Source of the DNA: an uncultured Mycoplasmatota bacterium
GTDB lineage: Bacteria > Bacillota_I > Bacilli_A > RF39 > UBA660
Direction: 5' to 3'
Length of the DNA: 10,950 nt
Assembly: GCA_900552975.1 (NCBI GenBank)
Contig: UWSL01000043.1
Span: 1-10,950, forward strand
The position numbers and the translations under genes are program-made. The notes under the pieces were generated by a model. The model ran no database searches. It saw nothing but the letters and a program-made list of their open reading frames with translations, and had not been told where the DNA came from. Shown here one piece after another: positions 1 to 6,179 of the stretch (positions are counted from its first letter, which is position 1; every line of letters begins with the position of its first letter).

Positions 1-1
1 T

Positions 2-1021
2 ATGAAATTTTGTGGATATTTAAAAGATAAACTTTATGCACTTCTTCTATCACTAATTAGTTTTGGTATCGTATTGCTTATATTCTTTGCTTTCAAAATT
101 GATAATGGTGTAATAATTGCCACAACATTTGTATTAATCATTTGGAGTTTATCGCTTTTATTAATTGATTATTTAAGAAAGAAAAAATTTTATACAGAAT
201 TAATTTCTAATATTGAGGCATTAGATAAAGGTTATTTAGTATTAGAAACTCTTGATAAACCAGTATTTTATGAAGGCGAATTATTACATCAAGCACTCTA
301 TGAAATTAATAAATCAATGAGTGAAAATGTTAAGAGAATAGAAGAACAATGGGATGACTTTAAAAACTATATAGAAATGTGGATCCATGAAGTAAAAATT
401 CCATTAGCAACTTTAATATTGATTAGTAATAATCATAAAGATAAATTTGATAAAAAGACAAAATCACAACTAAAACGATTAGAGGATTATGTAGAGCAAG
501 TATTATATTATGCAAGAAGTGAGAATGCAGAAAAAGATTATTTGATAAAAGATACAGAATTATCAAAAGTAATAAAAAATGTAGGTCTTAAAAACATGGA
601 TGACCTACTAGAAAATAAAGTTGATTATAATGTTGAAAATGTTAATGTTAAAGTCTTAACCGATTCTAAATGGTTAGAATTTATATTAGGTCAAATTATT
701 AATAATTGTATTAAATATAAAAGAGATATTAATAATTCTTACATCAAAATATCTGTAAGAGATGAAAAATATAAAACTACACTTATAATTGAAGATAATG
801 GCATAGGAATAAAAGCTTCTGATTTAAAGCAAGTATTTGATAAGTCCTTTACAGGAGAAAATGGAAGAAATACAAGTAAATCAACTGGTATGGGATTATT
901 TATTGCTAAAAATATGTGTAGTAAACTAGGGCATAAAATAAATATTGAATCAAAAGAAAATGAATATACACGAGTATATATAACATTTGCAAAAGACAAA
1001 TATTACGAAGTTTTAAAGTAA
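2..1021 (+). CDS. bceS: BceS-type intramembrane-sensing histidine kinase
   Basis: Membrane sensor kinase of a Bce-type two-component system, which phosphorylates a BceR-like regulator when the partner ABC transporter meets a cell-wall-active peptide antibiotic. The 339-aa protein has two adjacent N-terminal membrane helices (about 10-31 and 38-59) with almost no external loop. This is the hallmark of intramembrane-sensing kinases, which sense through the transporter and not directly. The phospho-acceptor His129 lies in WIHEVKIPL. The ATPase domain shows the N box (IINNC, 232-236), the G1 box DNGIGI (265-270) and the G2 box TGMGL (295-299). Its length matches known BceS proteins, and the start at base 2 gives a complete N terminus, although its ribosome site lies outside the window. 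It is followed by bceA and bceB, as expected. The regulator gene should lie immediately upstream. The family call is firm; the peptide sensed cannot be told from sequence. Confidence 0.93.
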   Translation: MKFCGYLKDKLYALLLSLISFGIVLLIFFAFKIDNGVIIATTFVLIIWSLSLLLIDYLRKKKFYTELISNIEALDKGYLVLETLDKPVFYEGELLHQALYEINKSMSENVKRIEEQWDDFKNYIEMWIHEVKIPLATLILISNNHKDKFDKKTKSQLKRLEDYVEQVLYYARSENAEKDYLIKDTELSKVIKNVGLKNMDDLLENKVDYNVENVNVKVLTDSKWLEFILGQIINNCIKYKRDINNSYIKISVRDEKYKTTLIIEDNGIGIKASDLKQVFDKSFTGENGRNTSKSTGMGLFIAKNMCSKLGHKINIESKENEYTRVYITFAKDKYYEVLK

Positions 1022-1050
1022 TATTACAAAATTGTAATGTTTTGTAATAT
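1021..1050 (+). promoter_or_regulatory. Putative BceR operator upstream of bceA
   Basis: Bases 1024-1037 read TTACA-AAAT-TGTAA, an exact fit to the published BceR-type operator TNACA-N4-TGTAA. A third half-site (TTTTGTAAT, 1040-1048) makes the wider element an 11-bp inverted repeat, ATATTACAAAA (1021-1031) with TTTTGTAATAT (1040-1050). It begins at the last base of the bceS stop codon and precedes bceA by about 60 bases, where a regulator-dependent promoter would be expected. A TTGAAC at 1050-1055 could act as a -35, but the -10 region (around 1073-1079) is poor, consistent with a promoter that needs an activator. The repeat could also fold in RNA, but it has no T run and is not terminator-like. 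Confidence 0.75.
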
Positions 1051-1108
1051 TGAACGAACGACAAAATAATATTTTTAATTTATTATTATTTATGGAAGGA
1101 GAAATTAT

Positions 1109-1876
1109 ATGGAAAATATTTTAAAAGTTGACAAAATTGAAAAATACTATGGTAGTCGTTCATCTTTAACAAAGGCGATTGATAATTTATCATTTGAAGT
1201 TGATAAAGGAGAATTTGTTGCTATCATGGGAGCATCTGGATCAGGTAAAACTACTCTTTTAAATGTTATTTCTACTATTGATAGAGTAACATCTGGGCAT
1301 ATTTATGTTGGTGGTGAAGATATAACAAAATTAAAAGGGAACCAACTTAATAAATTTAGAAGAGAAGAATTGGGATTTATCTTTCAGGATTTTAACTTGT
1401 TAGATACTTTAACTGCCTATGAAAATATTGCACTTGCTCTATCTATTCAAAATGCTAATGTATCAGAAATTGAAGAAAAGATAAAGAAAGTTGCTGATGA
1501 ATTAGATATTAAAGATATCTTAAAGAAATATCCCTATCAAATGAGTGGAGGACAAAAACAAAGAGTTGCATCTGCTAGAGCAATTATTACCGATCCAAAG
1601 TTAATACTTGCAGATGAGCCAACAGGAGCATTAGATTCTAAATCTGCTAAAATGTTACTTGAAAAATTTAATCATTTAAACGAAGAACTTTCAGCAACAA
1701 TTCTTATGGTAACTCATGATGCTTTTACTGCCTCTTATGCACAAAGAGTGGTCTTTATCAAAGATGGTAAAATTTTTAAAGAGATTCATAAAGGTAATGA
1801 TTCTAGGAAAGAATTTTTTGATAAGATTATTGATGTAGTAACATTACTTGGTGGCGATTTAAATGATGCTTTGTAA
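1109..1876 (+). CDS. bceA: BceA-type ABC transporter ATP-binding protein
   Basis: Cytoplasmic ATPase subunit of a BceAB peptide-antibiotic detoxification transporter. All motifs of the family are intact in its 255 residues: Walker A GASGSGKT (41-48), Q-loop Gln93 in FIFQDFNLLD, signature MSGGQ (145-149, Met in place of the usual Leu), Walker B LILADE (165-170), D-loop ALD and switch His203 in VTHD. The C-terminal tail of about 40 residues is typical of the BceA/LolD-like group. The start is fixed by an AAGGAG site at 1096-1101, seven bases before ATG. The 3' end overlaps bceB by 14 bases, implying translational coupling and equimolar complex assembly. Expression is probably controlled by the operator at 1021-1050. 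Confidence 0.95.
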   Translation: MENILKVDKIEKYYGSRSSLTKAIDNLSFEVDKGEFVAIMGASGSGKTTLLNVISTIDRVTSGHIYVGGEDITKLKGNQLNKFRREELGFIFQDFNLLDTLTAYENIALALSIQNANVSEIEEKIKKVADELDIKDILKKYPYQMSGGQKQRVASARAIITDPKLILADEPTGALDSKSAKMLLEKFNHLNEELSATILMVTHDAFTASYAQRVVFIKDGKIFKEIHKGNDSRKEFFDKIIDVVTLLGGDLNDAL

Positions 1877-3938
1877 ATTATCAATAAAAAACATTAAGAA
1901 AAGTATGAAAGACTATGCCATCTACTTTTTTACTTTAATTCTTGGTGTAGCAATATTTTATGTATTTAATGCACTTGGCTCACAAACAGTAATGTTAGAT
2001 GTATCATCATCTGCTGAAGAATTAATTGAACTTATGATGACAATGTTATCTGGAGTTAGTGTATTTGTGTCATTTATACTAGGATTTTTGATTATATATG
2101 CTTCAAGATTTTTAATAAAAAGAAGAAATAAAGAATTTGGTATTTATTTAACTCTTGGTATGAGTAAAAGAAAAATATCTATGATTCTATTCTTTGAAAC
2201 ACTATTTATTGGAATTATCTCATTAGCAGTAGGTCTTGGAATAGGTATTATTCTATCCCAATTAATGAGTTTAGTAGTTGCTAATATGTTTGAAGCAAAT
2301 CTTACAAAATTCGCATTTGTATTTTCTAAAGCATCTTGCATTAAAACTATAATTTACTTTGGAATTATGTACTTACTTGTAATGATTTTTAATACTTATA
2401 GTGTAAGTAAATGTAAGTTAATAGATTTATTAAATGGTGCAAAAAAAAGTGAAAAAATTAAACTTAAAAATCCAATTTTATGTATAATTATTTTTATTAT
2501 TTCATGCTTAGTTTTGGGTAAAGCATATCACATGGTAACAGTTGAGTTTCTTACTTTACACGATGTTAAAGATATATTAAAACCAATAGTAATGGGAGCA
2601 GTATCAACATTCTTTATTTTTTGGTCTTTATCAGGACTTATTTTAAGAATTGCTATGAGTATAAAGAAATTTTATTATAAAGGATTAAATAGTTTTACTT
2701 TAAGACAGTTTAGTAGCAAGATCAATACAACAGTTTTTTCAACAACAATTATTTGTTTAATGTTATTTATTACAATATGTTTATTATCTGCTTGTCTAAC
2801 AATGAAAAATTCAATGAATGCTAACATAAGAGAACTAGCACCTGCTGATTTTGAATTTACAATTAATATGAACATGGATAAATACTATGATAGTTTTAGA
2901 AATTATGGTTATAATGATAATCAAATTAAAAATTCTCATTATACTGCATTAGAAATGTTTGATGTATTCAATTATGATATTACTAAAGATATAAAGGAAT
3001 ATATTGAAATTAATACTTATGCAACACCAGACTTAACTATGAATCAAACTCTAGGATCGAAACTAGTTGAAGTAAGAACAAGTTTTCCTTTTTTGAAGTA
3101 TGATACAAAAGAATCAATAATGAAAATAAGCGATTATAATAAAGTGGCTAGGTTTTATGGAAATGAAGAATATTCTCTTAAAGATGATGAATATATGATA
3201 GTTGCAGATTTTAAATCAATGGTTGAAATTAGGAATATTGCTTTAAAAAATGGAGAACAAATCAATTTGTTTGGTCATACATTAAAACCAAAATATGATT
3301 CTTGTCGAGATGGTTTTCTAGAAATGTCTAGTAATCATATTAATACAGGAATTATATTAGTTCCTGATAATGTCATAGATGAAAATTATTTAATTCAAAA
3401 TCATCTTATAGGTAATTATATTGCTACTGATAAAGAAGAAATCATAAAAATAGAAGATAATATTAATAAACTAGCAAAAAATCCAAAAGCAAACGATTAT
3501 TTACTTCCTAGTGGTTCTACTAAGTTATCTATCAAAGAGGCAACAACTGGATTATCAGCAATGGTAACATTTATTGGGTTATATTTGGGAGTTATCTTTC
3601 TAATTAGTAGTGCAGCAATACTAGGATTAAAAGAATTATCTGAAAGTAGTGATAATAAACAAAGATTTAGAATGTTAAGAAAAATTGGTACAGATGAAAA
3701 GATGATTAATAAAGCATTATTTAGACAAATTGCAGTATTCTTTATGCTACCATTAATATTGGCTCTAATCCATTCTGTATTTGGAATCATGTTTGCTATG
3801 AAAATTTTAGAGGTATTTGGTAATGAACAATTATTACCATCAATTATAATGACTGCTATATTTATAGTCGTTATATATGGAGGATATTTCTTAATTACTT
3901 ATTATTGCAGTAAAAATATTATTAAAGAGCGATACTAA
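1863..3938 (+). CDS. bceB: BceB-type ABC transporter permease (FtsX fold)
   Basis: Membrane subunit of the BceAB transporter. In this family it frees cell-wall precursor targets from peptide antibiotics and passes the signal to the BceS kinase. The 691-aa protein shows the expected layout. Seven N-terminal membrane segments run to about residue 312. A large extracytoplasmic domain follows (about 316-560), the part thought to contact the peptide. Three helices close the protein, including one at about 562-585. It is somewhat longer than Bacillus subtilis BceB. Conserved FtsX-domain pieces include KEFGIYLTLGMSKRKI and the C-terminal FRMLRKIGTDEKMI. Two in-frame ATGs (1863, 1866) lie inside the end of bceA, so the gene depends on coupling and has no clear ribosome site of its own. 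The specificity (bacitracin, lantibiotic, defensin-like) is not predictable. Confidence 0.93.
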   Translation: MMLCKLSIKNIKKSMKDYAIYFFTLILGVAIFYVFNALGSQTVMLDVSSSAEELIELMMTMLSGVSVFVSFILGFLIIYASRFLIKRRNKEFGIYLTLGMSKRKISMILFFETLFIGIISLAVGLGIGIILSQLMSLVVANMFEANLTKFAFVFSKASCIKTIIYFGIMYLLVMIFNTYSVSKCKLIDLLNGAKKSEKIKLKNPILCIIIFIISCLVLGKAYHMVTVEFLTLHDVKDILKPIVMGAVSTFFIFWSLSGLILRIAMSIKKFYYKGLNSFTLRQFSSKINTTVFSTTIICLMLFITICLLSACLTMKNSMNANIRELAPADFEFTINMNMDKYYDSFRNYGYNDNQIKNSHYTALEMFDVFNYDITKDIKEYIEINTYATPDLTMNQTLGSKLVEVRTSFPFLKYDTKESIMKISDYNKVARFYGNEEYSLKDDEYMIVADFKSMVEIRNIALKNGEQINLFGHTLKPKYDSCRDGFLEMSSNHINTGIILVPDNVIDENYLIQNHLIGNYIATDKEEIIKIEDNINKLAKNPKANDYLLPSGSTKLSIKEATTGLSAMVTFIGLYLGVIFLISSAAILGLKELSESSDNKQRFRMLRKIGTDEKMINKALFRQIAVFFMLPLILALIHSVFGIMFAMKILEVFGNEQLLPSIIMTAIFIVVIYGGYFLITYYCSKNIIKERY

Positions 3939-4024
3939 TGGAATATAAAGAAAAATTATCAGTATTAGAAGTACAATACGATGAACTTCCCGAAAAAGTG
4001 CAATCTAAATATTTTAATAAATAA
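3938..4024 (+). CDS. 28-aa small ORF coupled to bceB
   Basis: An ATG shares one base with the bceB stop codon (TAATG at 3936-3940) and opens a 28-codon frame ending in TAA just before the operon terminator. The peptide begins MEYKEKLSVLEV and is charged (many Lys and Glu), with no membrane segment and no cysteine. The stop-start overlap and the position before the terminator suggest that it is translated by reinitiation after bceB. I do not recognise it. It could be a tiny accessory protein or the remnant of a longer gene cut off by rearrangement. A frame this short can also arise by chance. Confidence 0.4.
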   Translation: MEYKEKLSVLEVQYDELPEKVQSKYFNK

Positions 4025-4025
4025 T

Positions 4026-4057
4026 AAAGATAGATTTTGGATAGTCTATCTTTTTTT
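4026..4057 (+). terminator. Rho-independent terminator of the bce operon
   Basis: A perfect 9-bp stem, AAAGATAGA (4026-4034) with TCTATCTTT (4045-4053), closes a 10-base loop and runs into seven Ts (4051-4057). It starts two bases after the stop of the 28-codon ORF and ends the bce operon before the convergent xre gene. Confidence 0.85.
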
Positions 4058-4060
4058 AAT

Positions 4061-4089
4061 ATAAAAAATAACCTATTCAACTTAGGTTA
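4061..4089 (-). terminator. Terminator of the leftward xre gene
   Basis: The stem TAACCTA (4069-4075) with TAGGTTA (4083-4089) has a 7-base loop. Read on the minus strand it is followed by a T run (complement of the As at 4063-4068). The right arm contains the stop codon of the xre gene. It sits back to back with the bce terminator, insulating two convergent units. Confidence 0.75.
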
Positions 4090-4368
4090 CTTCTTCTTTT
4101 CATCAATTCTATTAAATGTAGTTCTATGAGTTTTATCGTATTTTAGTAAATCTGATGCAGTCATTTTTAACTTACGATCAATATTTTTGTTCATACCTTC
4201 TGCTATTTTATCAAGCATTTCAATTGTAGGTTTTCTTTTACAATTTTCTAATTCATTTATATAAACTAAATTACTTCCAACTTTCTCAGCAAACTTTTCT
4301 TGAGATAAGTTATATTTTTGTCTATAATATTTTAAATTCATTGATAGTATTTCACGACTATTATTCAT
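4087..4368 (-). CDS. Xre-family helix-turn-helix regulator
   Basis: A 93-aa DNA-binding protein of the Cro/C1 (HTH_3) type. The five-helix domain covers residues 5-60. Helix 2 is QEKFAEKVG (23-31) and recognition helix 3 lies about 33-43, ending in the family-typical ELENCKRKPT stretch. The C-terminal 30 residues are basic and lack any recognised sensor or peptidase domain, so this is a minimal repressor-like protein. On its strand a GTGAGGT ribosome site lies about nine bases before ATG. It is divergent from the small membrane protein gene at 4524, and the shared 155-base gap is the likely place for autoregulation. Such proteins are common in mobile elements and also in small toxin-antitoxin or immunity loci. 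The DNA-binding call is solid; the target is inferred. Confidence 0.9.
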   Translation of the reverse strand: MNNSREILSMNLKYYRQKYNLSQEKFAEKVGSNLVYINELENCKRKPTIEMLDKIAEGMNKNIDRKLKMTASDLLKYDKTHRTTFNRIDEKKK

Positions 4369-4402
4369 AAAATCTTACCTCACTTTCTACAATTTATTTT
4401 AT

Positions 4403-4440
4403 ACAAGTGTTAAATAATTGTCTTTTGCACAACTGTTTAA
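4403..4440. promoter_or_regulatory. Possible Xre operator repeats
   Basis: ACAAGTGTTAAA (4403-4414) and ACAACTGTTTAA (4429-4440) are direct repeats with 10 of 12 bases identical and start 26 bases apart, in the gap between the divergent xre and 82-aa genes. They lie where a dimeric repressor could cover both promoters. This rests on similarity and position only; in AT-rich DNA such repeats may be chance. Confidence 0.3.
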
Positions 4441-4450
4441 GGTAAAAGTG

Positions 4451-4478
4451 TTGATTTTTTATAAAAATCGGTTATCAT
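4451..4478 (+). promoter_or_regulatory. Candidate promoter for the 82-aa membrane protein
   Basis: TTGATT (4451-4456) and TATCAT (4473-4478) are spaced by 16 bases, a fair sigma-A match, about 45 bases before the start at 4524. It lies just beyond the repeats at 4403-4440, a suitable place for repression by the divergent Xre protein. Confidence 0.5.
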
Positions 4479-4523
4479 ATTAATGTATGTAGTAAATCTT
4501 AAATAGTTTGGTGGTGAAATAAA

Positions 4524-4772
4524 ATGAGTATTAAAAAAACAATAAGTATATTGGGAGCATTTATATTTCTAGTATTCCTAATTAAAGGATTATATTTTGA
4601 TACAAATTTAGGATATACCTTAGAAGCATCTCCTTTTTCAATGACAGGATGTCCATTGTTTATCGAATCATTATTATCAGTTGCAGTATTGCCTTTTTTA
4701 GTATATGCAATGATAGAAGAATCATGCGACAAAGTTATTAATCGTTTCAGTAAAAAAATCAATGCTAATTAA
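4524..4772 (+). CDS. Small two-helix membrane protein, unknown function
   Basis: An 82-aa protein I do not recognise. A hydrophobic helix covers about residues 6-24. A loop of roughly 25 residues with one Cys (TGCPLF) follows. A second helix lies around 47-64, ending in a charged tail (EESCDKVINRF), so both ends are probably cytoplasmic. The start follows a GGTGGTG ribosome site (4510-4516) seven bases upstream. It is divergent from the xre gene and has its own terminator, so it is a one-gene unit. A small membrane protein beside an Xre regulator recalls toxin, immunity or superinfection-exclusion pairs, but nothing in the sequence proves such a role. Confidence 0.7.
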   Translation: MSIKKTISILGAFIFLVFLIKGLYFDTNLGYTLEASPFSMTGCPLFIESLLSVAVLPFLVYAMIEESCDKVINRFSKKINAN

Positions 4773-4779
4773 AAATAGT

Positions 4780-4812
4780 AAAGAAATATTTTATGAAAGT
4801 ATTTCTTTCTTT
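4780..4812 (+). terminator. Terminator after the 82-aa gene
   Basis: A 13-bp stem with one G-T pair, AAAGAAATATTTT (4780-4792) with AAAGTATTTCTTT (4796-4808), has a 3-base loop and a short T-rich tail (CTTTT). It begins eight bases after the stop codon at 4772. Confidence 0.75.
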
Positions 4813-4823
4813 TAATAATTGTG

Positions 4824-4829
4824 TATAAT
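4824..4829 (+). promoter_or_regulatory. Candidate -10 box for the 113-aa gene
   Basis: A perfect TATAAT preceded by TG lies about 30 bases before the start at 4858. No good -35 is present 16-18 bases upstream, where the preceding terminator sits, so the promoter may rely on the -10 alone or on an activator. Confidence 0.45.
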
Positions 4830-4857
4830 AATAGTAAATTAAGTTTTGAGGTGCATT

Positions 4858-5199
4858 ATGAGAGTAGTTAATAAAAATGTAGAATCAAAAAGGGATATCA
4901 TAAGTGAATTAAAAAATATTAAAGTTAATTCAACAAATAAACATAAAGAAATAGAATTAGATTCTTATATAGTAAGTATTGTTATGATAATTATTACTTC
5001 TAATGCTAGTAATCTTAATAAAAATGAATATGTTGTATATATGCTTATTCAAGATAAAAAAACAGATGATTTATATGGGAAATTTAATTTAAAAACATTC
5101 TTTGATGAAGAAGATGCTAATGCTTATTATGATAAGATGATACTTGAAGCATCTACTTTCTCTAAAGAAAAAATTGAAGATTTAGTGCGAGATTTATAA
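4858..5199 (+). CDS. 113-aa protein of unknown function
   Basis: A soluble acidic protein I do not recognise. The start is set at ATG 4858 because a GAGGTG ribosome site (4849-4854) lies four bases upstream. An in-frame TTG at 4846 would begin inside that site. The N-terminal third is charged (Lys, Glu, Asn). Residues about 36-50 form a short hydrophobic stretch that could be a buried strand or a weak membrane helix. The C-terminal half (KTDDLYGKFNLKTFFDEEDANAY) has the regular aromatic/acidic pattern of a small alpha/beta fold. There is no signal peptide, nucleotide-binding motif or HTH. It has its own -10 box and probably ends at the hairpin at 5295-5331. Composition and length favour a real gene. 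Confidence 0.7.
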   Translation: MRVVNKNVESKRDIISELKNIKVNSTNKHKEIELDSYIVSIVMIIITSNASNLNKNEYVVYMLIQDKKTDDLYGKFNLKTFFDEEDANAYYDKMILEASTFSKEKIEDLVRDL

Positions 5200-5204
5200 T
5201 TAAT

Positions 5205-5247
5205 AAAAAAAAGAAAAAAAAAGAAAAAAAAAGAAAAAAAAGAAAAA
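5205..5247 (+). repeat. A8-9G purine tandem repeat
   Basis: Four units of eight or nine As plus a G (A8G, A9G, A9G, A8G) end in five more As, starting six bases after the 113-aa gene. The tract is entirely purine on this strand. Such tracts are prone to slippage, bend DNA, and can act as an upstream element for the promoter at 5256. It is non-coding. Confidence 0.9.
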
Positions 5248-5255
5248 TTTAATCA

Positions 5256-5283
5256 TTGACTTATAAAAGTCAAGTGGTAAAAT
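5256..5283 (+). promoter_or_regulatory. Candidate promoter with palindromic -35 region
   Basis: TTGACT (5256-5261) and TAAAAT (5278-5283) are spaced by 16 bases. The -35 lies inside a perfect palindrome, TTGACTT (5256-5262) and AAGTCAA (5267-5273) with a 4-base centre, placed like a repressor operator. The A-rich tract just upstream resembles an UP element. A transcript from here would meet the terminator hairpin at 5295 within about 40 bases. Confidence 0.5.
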
Positions 5284-5294
5284 ATAGTAAAATC

Positions 5295-5331
5295 GATGAA
5301 TTGTATCGAAAGAAACAAGTCATCTTTTTTT
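5295..5331 (+). terminator. Terminator hairpin, GATGAATTGT/ACAAGTCATC
   Basis: A 10-bp stem with one mismatch (5295-5304 with 5315-5324) and a 10-base loop is followed directly by seven Ts (5325-5331). It may end transcripts of the 113-aa gene, or cut off transcription from the promoter at 5256. A competing short hairpin (CGAT 5294-5297 with ATCG 5305-5308) overlaps its left arm. Confidence 0.75.
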
Positions 5332-5357
5332 ATTGTTAGTTTTTTTGATAAAAGCCA

Positions 5358-5386
5358 TTGACAATAATAAATAAAAATATTAGAAT
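5358..5386 (+). promoter_or_regulatory. Strong sigma-A promoter of the leader/178-aa unit
   Basis: A perfect -35 TTGACA (5358-5363), a 17-base spacer and a -10 TAGAAT (5381-5386) make this one of the two best promoters in the window. The expected start near 5393 gives a leader of about 225 bases before the gene at 5620. The -35 lies in the right arm of a 7-bp inverted repeat (TTATTGT 5330-5336, ACAATAA 5361-5367). Confidence 0.8.
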
Positions 5387-5425
5387 AATAGCCAATATTT
5401 GGAAAAAGAAAAATTTTTGTTATGT

Positions 5426-5473
5426 GTGAAGTGATTGTGGTAGTATTTGATGACTTCACCTTAAGGTAAGGTG
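5426..5473 (+). promoter_or_regulatory. Two mutually exclusive leader hairpins
   Basis: Hairpin A pairs GTGAAGT (5426-5432) with ACTTCAC (5453-5459) around a 20-base loop. Hairpin B pairs CACCTTA (5457-5463) with TAAGGTG (5467-5473) around a 3-base loop. They share bases 5457-5459, so both cannot form fully. The right arm of B contains AAGGTG, the ribosome site of the leader peptide at 5480. B would block leader translation, while A would free it. The pairing is seen directly; the switching role is inferred. Confidence 0.55.
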
Positions 5474-5479
5474 ATAACT

Positions 5480-5557
5480 ATGCAAAATCATAAATCTTAT
5501 TTTAGTATTTATAACTTAAATTTAGTTTCTCTAAAAAACAAGGAGATACTTATATAG
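5480..5557 (+). CDS. 25-aa leader peptide
   Basis: A 25-codon ORF (MQNHKSYFSIYNLN..., ending KEILI) starts at ATG 5480, six bases after AAGGTG, and stops with TAG at 5555-5557. Its last six codons and stop lie in the left arm of the attenuator hairpin (5540-5559). A ribosome translating to the end would prevent that hairpin. The peptide has no run of one amino acid, so it does not look like an amino-acid biosynthesis leader. The layout is closer to the leaders of antibiotic-resistance and mobile-element genes. I do not recognise the peptide itself. Confidence 0.55.
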   Translation: MQNHKSYFSIYNLNLVSLKNKEILI

Positions 5558-5589
5558 GGTTAAATTCCCCTTATAAGCATCTCCTTTTC
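5540..5589 (+). terminator. Attenuator hairpin upstream of the 178-aa gene
   Basis: A 20-bp stem with three mismatches pairs 5540-5559 (AAGGAGATACTTATATAGGG) with 5567-5586 around the loop TTAAATT and is followed by a modest T-rich stretch (CTTTTCT). It lies between the leader peptide and the gene at 5620, 30 bases before the ribosome site. The left arm overlaps the 3' end of the leader ORF. It can work as a conditional terminator relieved by leader translation. The T run is weak, so a regulated, incomplete stop is more likely than full termination. Confidence 0.7.
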
Positions 5590-5619
5590 TATTGGCTACA
5601 TTCAAGTTGGAGGGTTAAA

Positions 5620-6156
5620 ATGAATAACACAATACAAGAAAAAGAAGATATATTGGATAATGAACTATTATCTAAATTTGATTTATTAGACTATGATATA
5701 GAAAGAACTTTCTATCGTGTCTGTATGTTTATGAAAAAATATAGAAAATTAAAAAGTAAAAATTATTGTGAAATGCCTATAAAAATTACTAGTACCTATA
5801 AATATATTTTTGTTGATGAAAGAACAAAAGGTATTAATGATTACACTAAATTAGATGCATTTATAGATAATGATACAGAATATCAAACATTATCCAAAAA
5901 GATTTGCTCTATAACTAAGCACTTTAGTCAAGAAGAATTAATTTATTATACAATTTGTTTATATAGACAAGAACCAGAGTATAGAGCTTATAAAGAGATT
6001 GGATGCTCTTATTGTGGGTTGTTGCCAATCAAGAAAAGTTGTATTGTGAAATTTGCTTGTGCTTTGGATATAGAAGTTTATAATGATAATGAAGGATTCA
6101 TTGACCCTAACGAAGAAGAAAAATTTAAAATATTTATAAAAGAATTTAAGTTGTAG
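5620..6156 (+). CDS. 178-aa putative transcription regulator (ArpU/sigma-like C terminus)
   Basis: A soluble 178-aa protein with no signal peptide or membrane helix. The N-terminal half is charged and helical (KEDILDNELLSKFDLLDYD). The C-terminal part (about 105-155, with QEELIYYTICLYRQ, YKEIGCSYCGLLPIKKSC and KFACALDIEVY) resembles the region-4-like helix-turn-helix of phage-type ArpU/RinA regulators, in which a helix pair is followed by a GxxP(I/K)xxC turn. This similarity is from memory and weak; there are no catalytic motifs. It starts after a GGAGG site (5609-5613). It is the only gene downstream of the leader and attenuator, so it is the regulated product. It could be the activator of the surface genes that follow, which is inference from order. 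Confidence 0.7.
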   Translation: MNNTIQEKEDILDNELLSKFDLLDYDIERTFYRVCMFMKKYRKLKSKNYCEMPIKITSTYKYIFVDERTKGINDYTKLDAFIDNDTEYQTLSKKICSITKHFSQEELIYYTICLYRQEPEYRAYKEIGCSYCGLLPIKKSCIVKFACALDIEVYNDNEGFIDPNEEEKFKIFIKEFKL

Positions 6157-6173
6157 AAATGCAACTTTTTTTA
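6148..6173 (+). terminator. Terminator overlapping the 178-aa gene stop
   Basis: AAGTTG (6148-6153) pairs with CAACTT (6162-6167), extended by a T-G pair, around a 6-base loop. An eight-base T run follows from 6166. The stop codon (6154-6156) lies in the loop side of the hairpin. Confidence 0.8.
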
Positions 6174-6179
6174 TTACAT

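Noticed and set aside
4846..4857. TTG start for the 113-aa gene
   Set aside because: The codon overlaps the GAGGTG ribosome site that serves ATG 4858.
5205..5247. CRISPR-like or satellite array
   Set aside because: The units are only 9-10 bases of A with a G, without spacers, so this is a simple-sequence tract.
5253..5459. Leftward 68-codon frame in the leader region
   Set aside because: It covers promoters, a terminator and hairpins on the plus strand and has no recognisable protein features.
5358..5620. Known Tn916 tet(M)-type leader
   Set aside because: The general layout is similar, but the leader peptide does not resemble the tet(M) leader as I recall it and the downstream gene is not a ribosomal protection protein.
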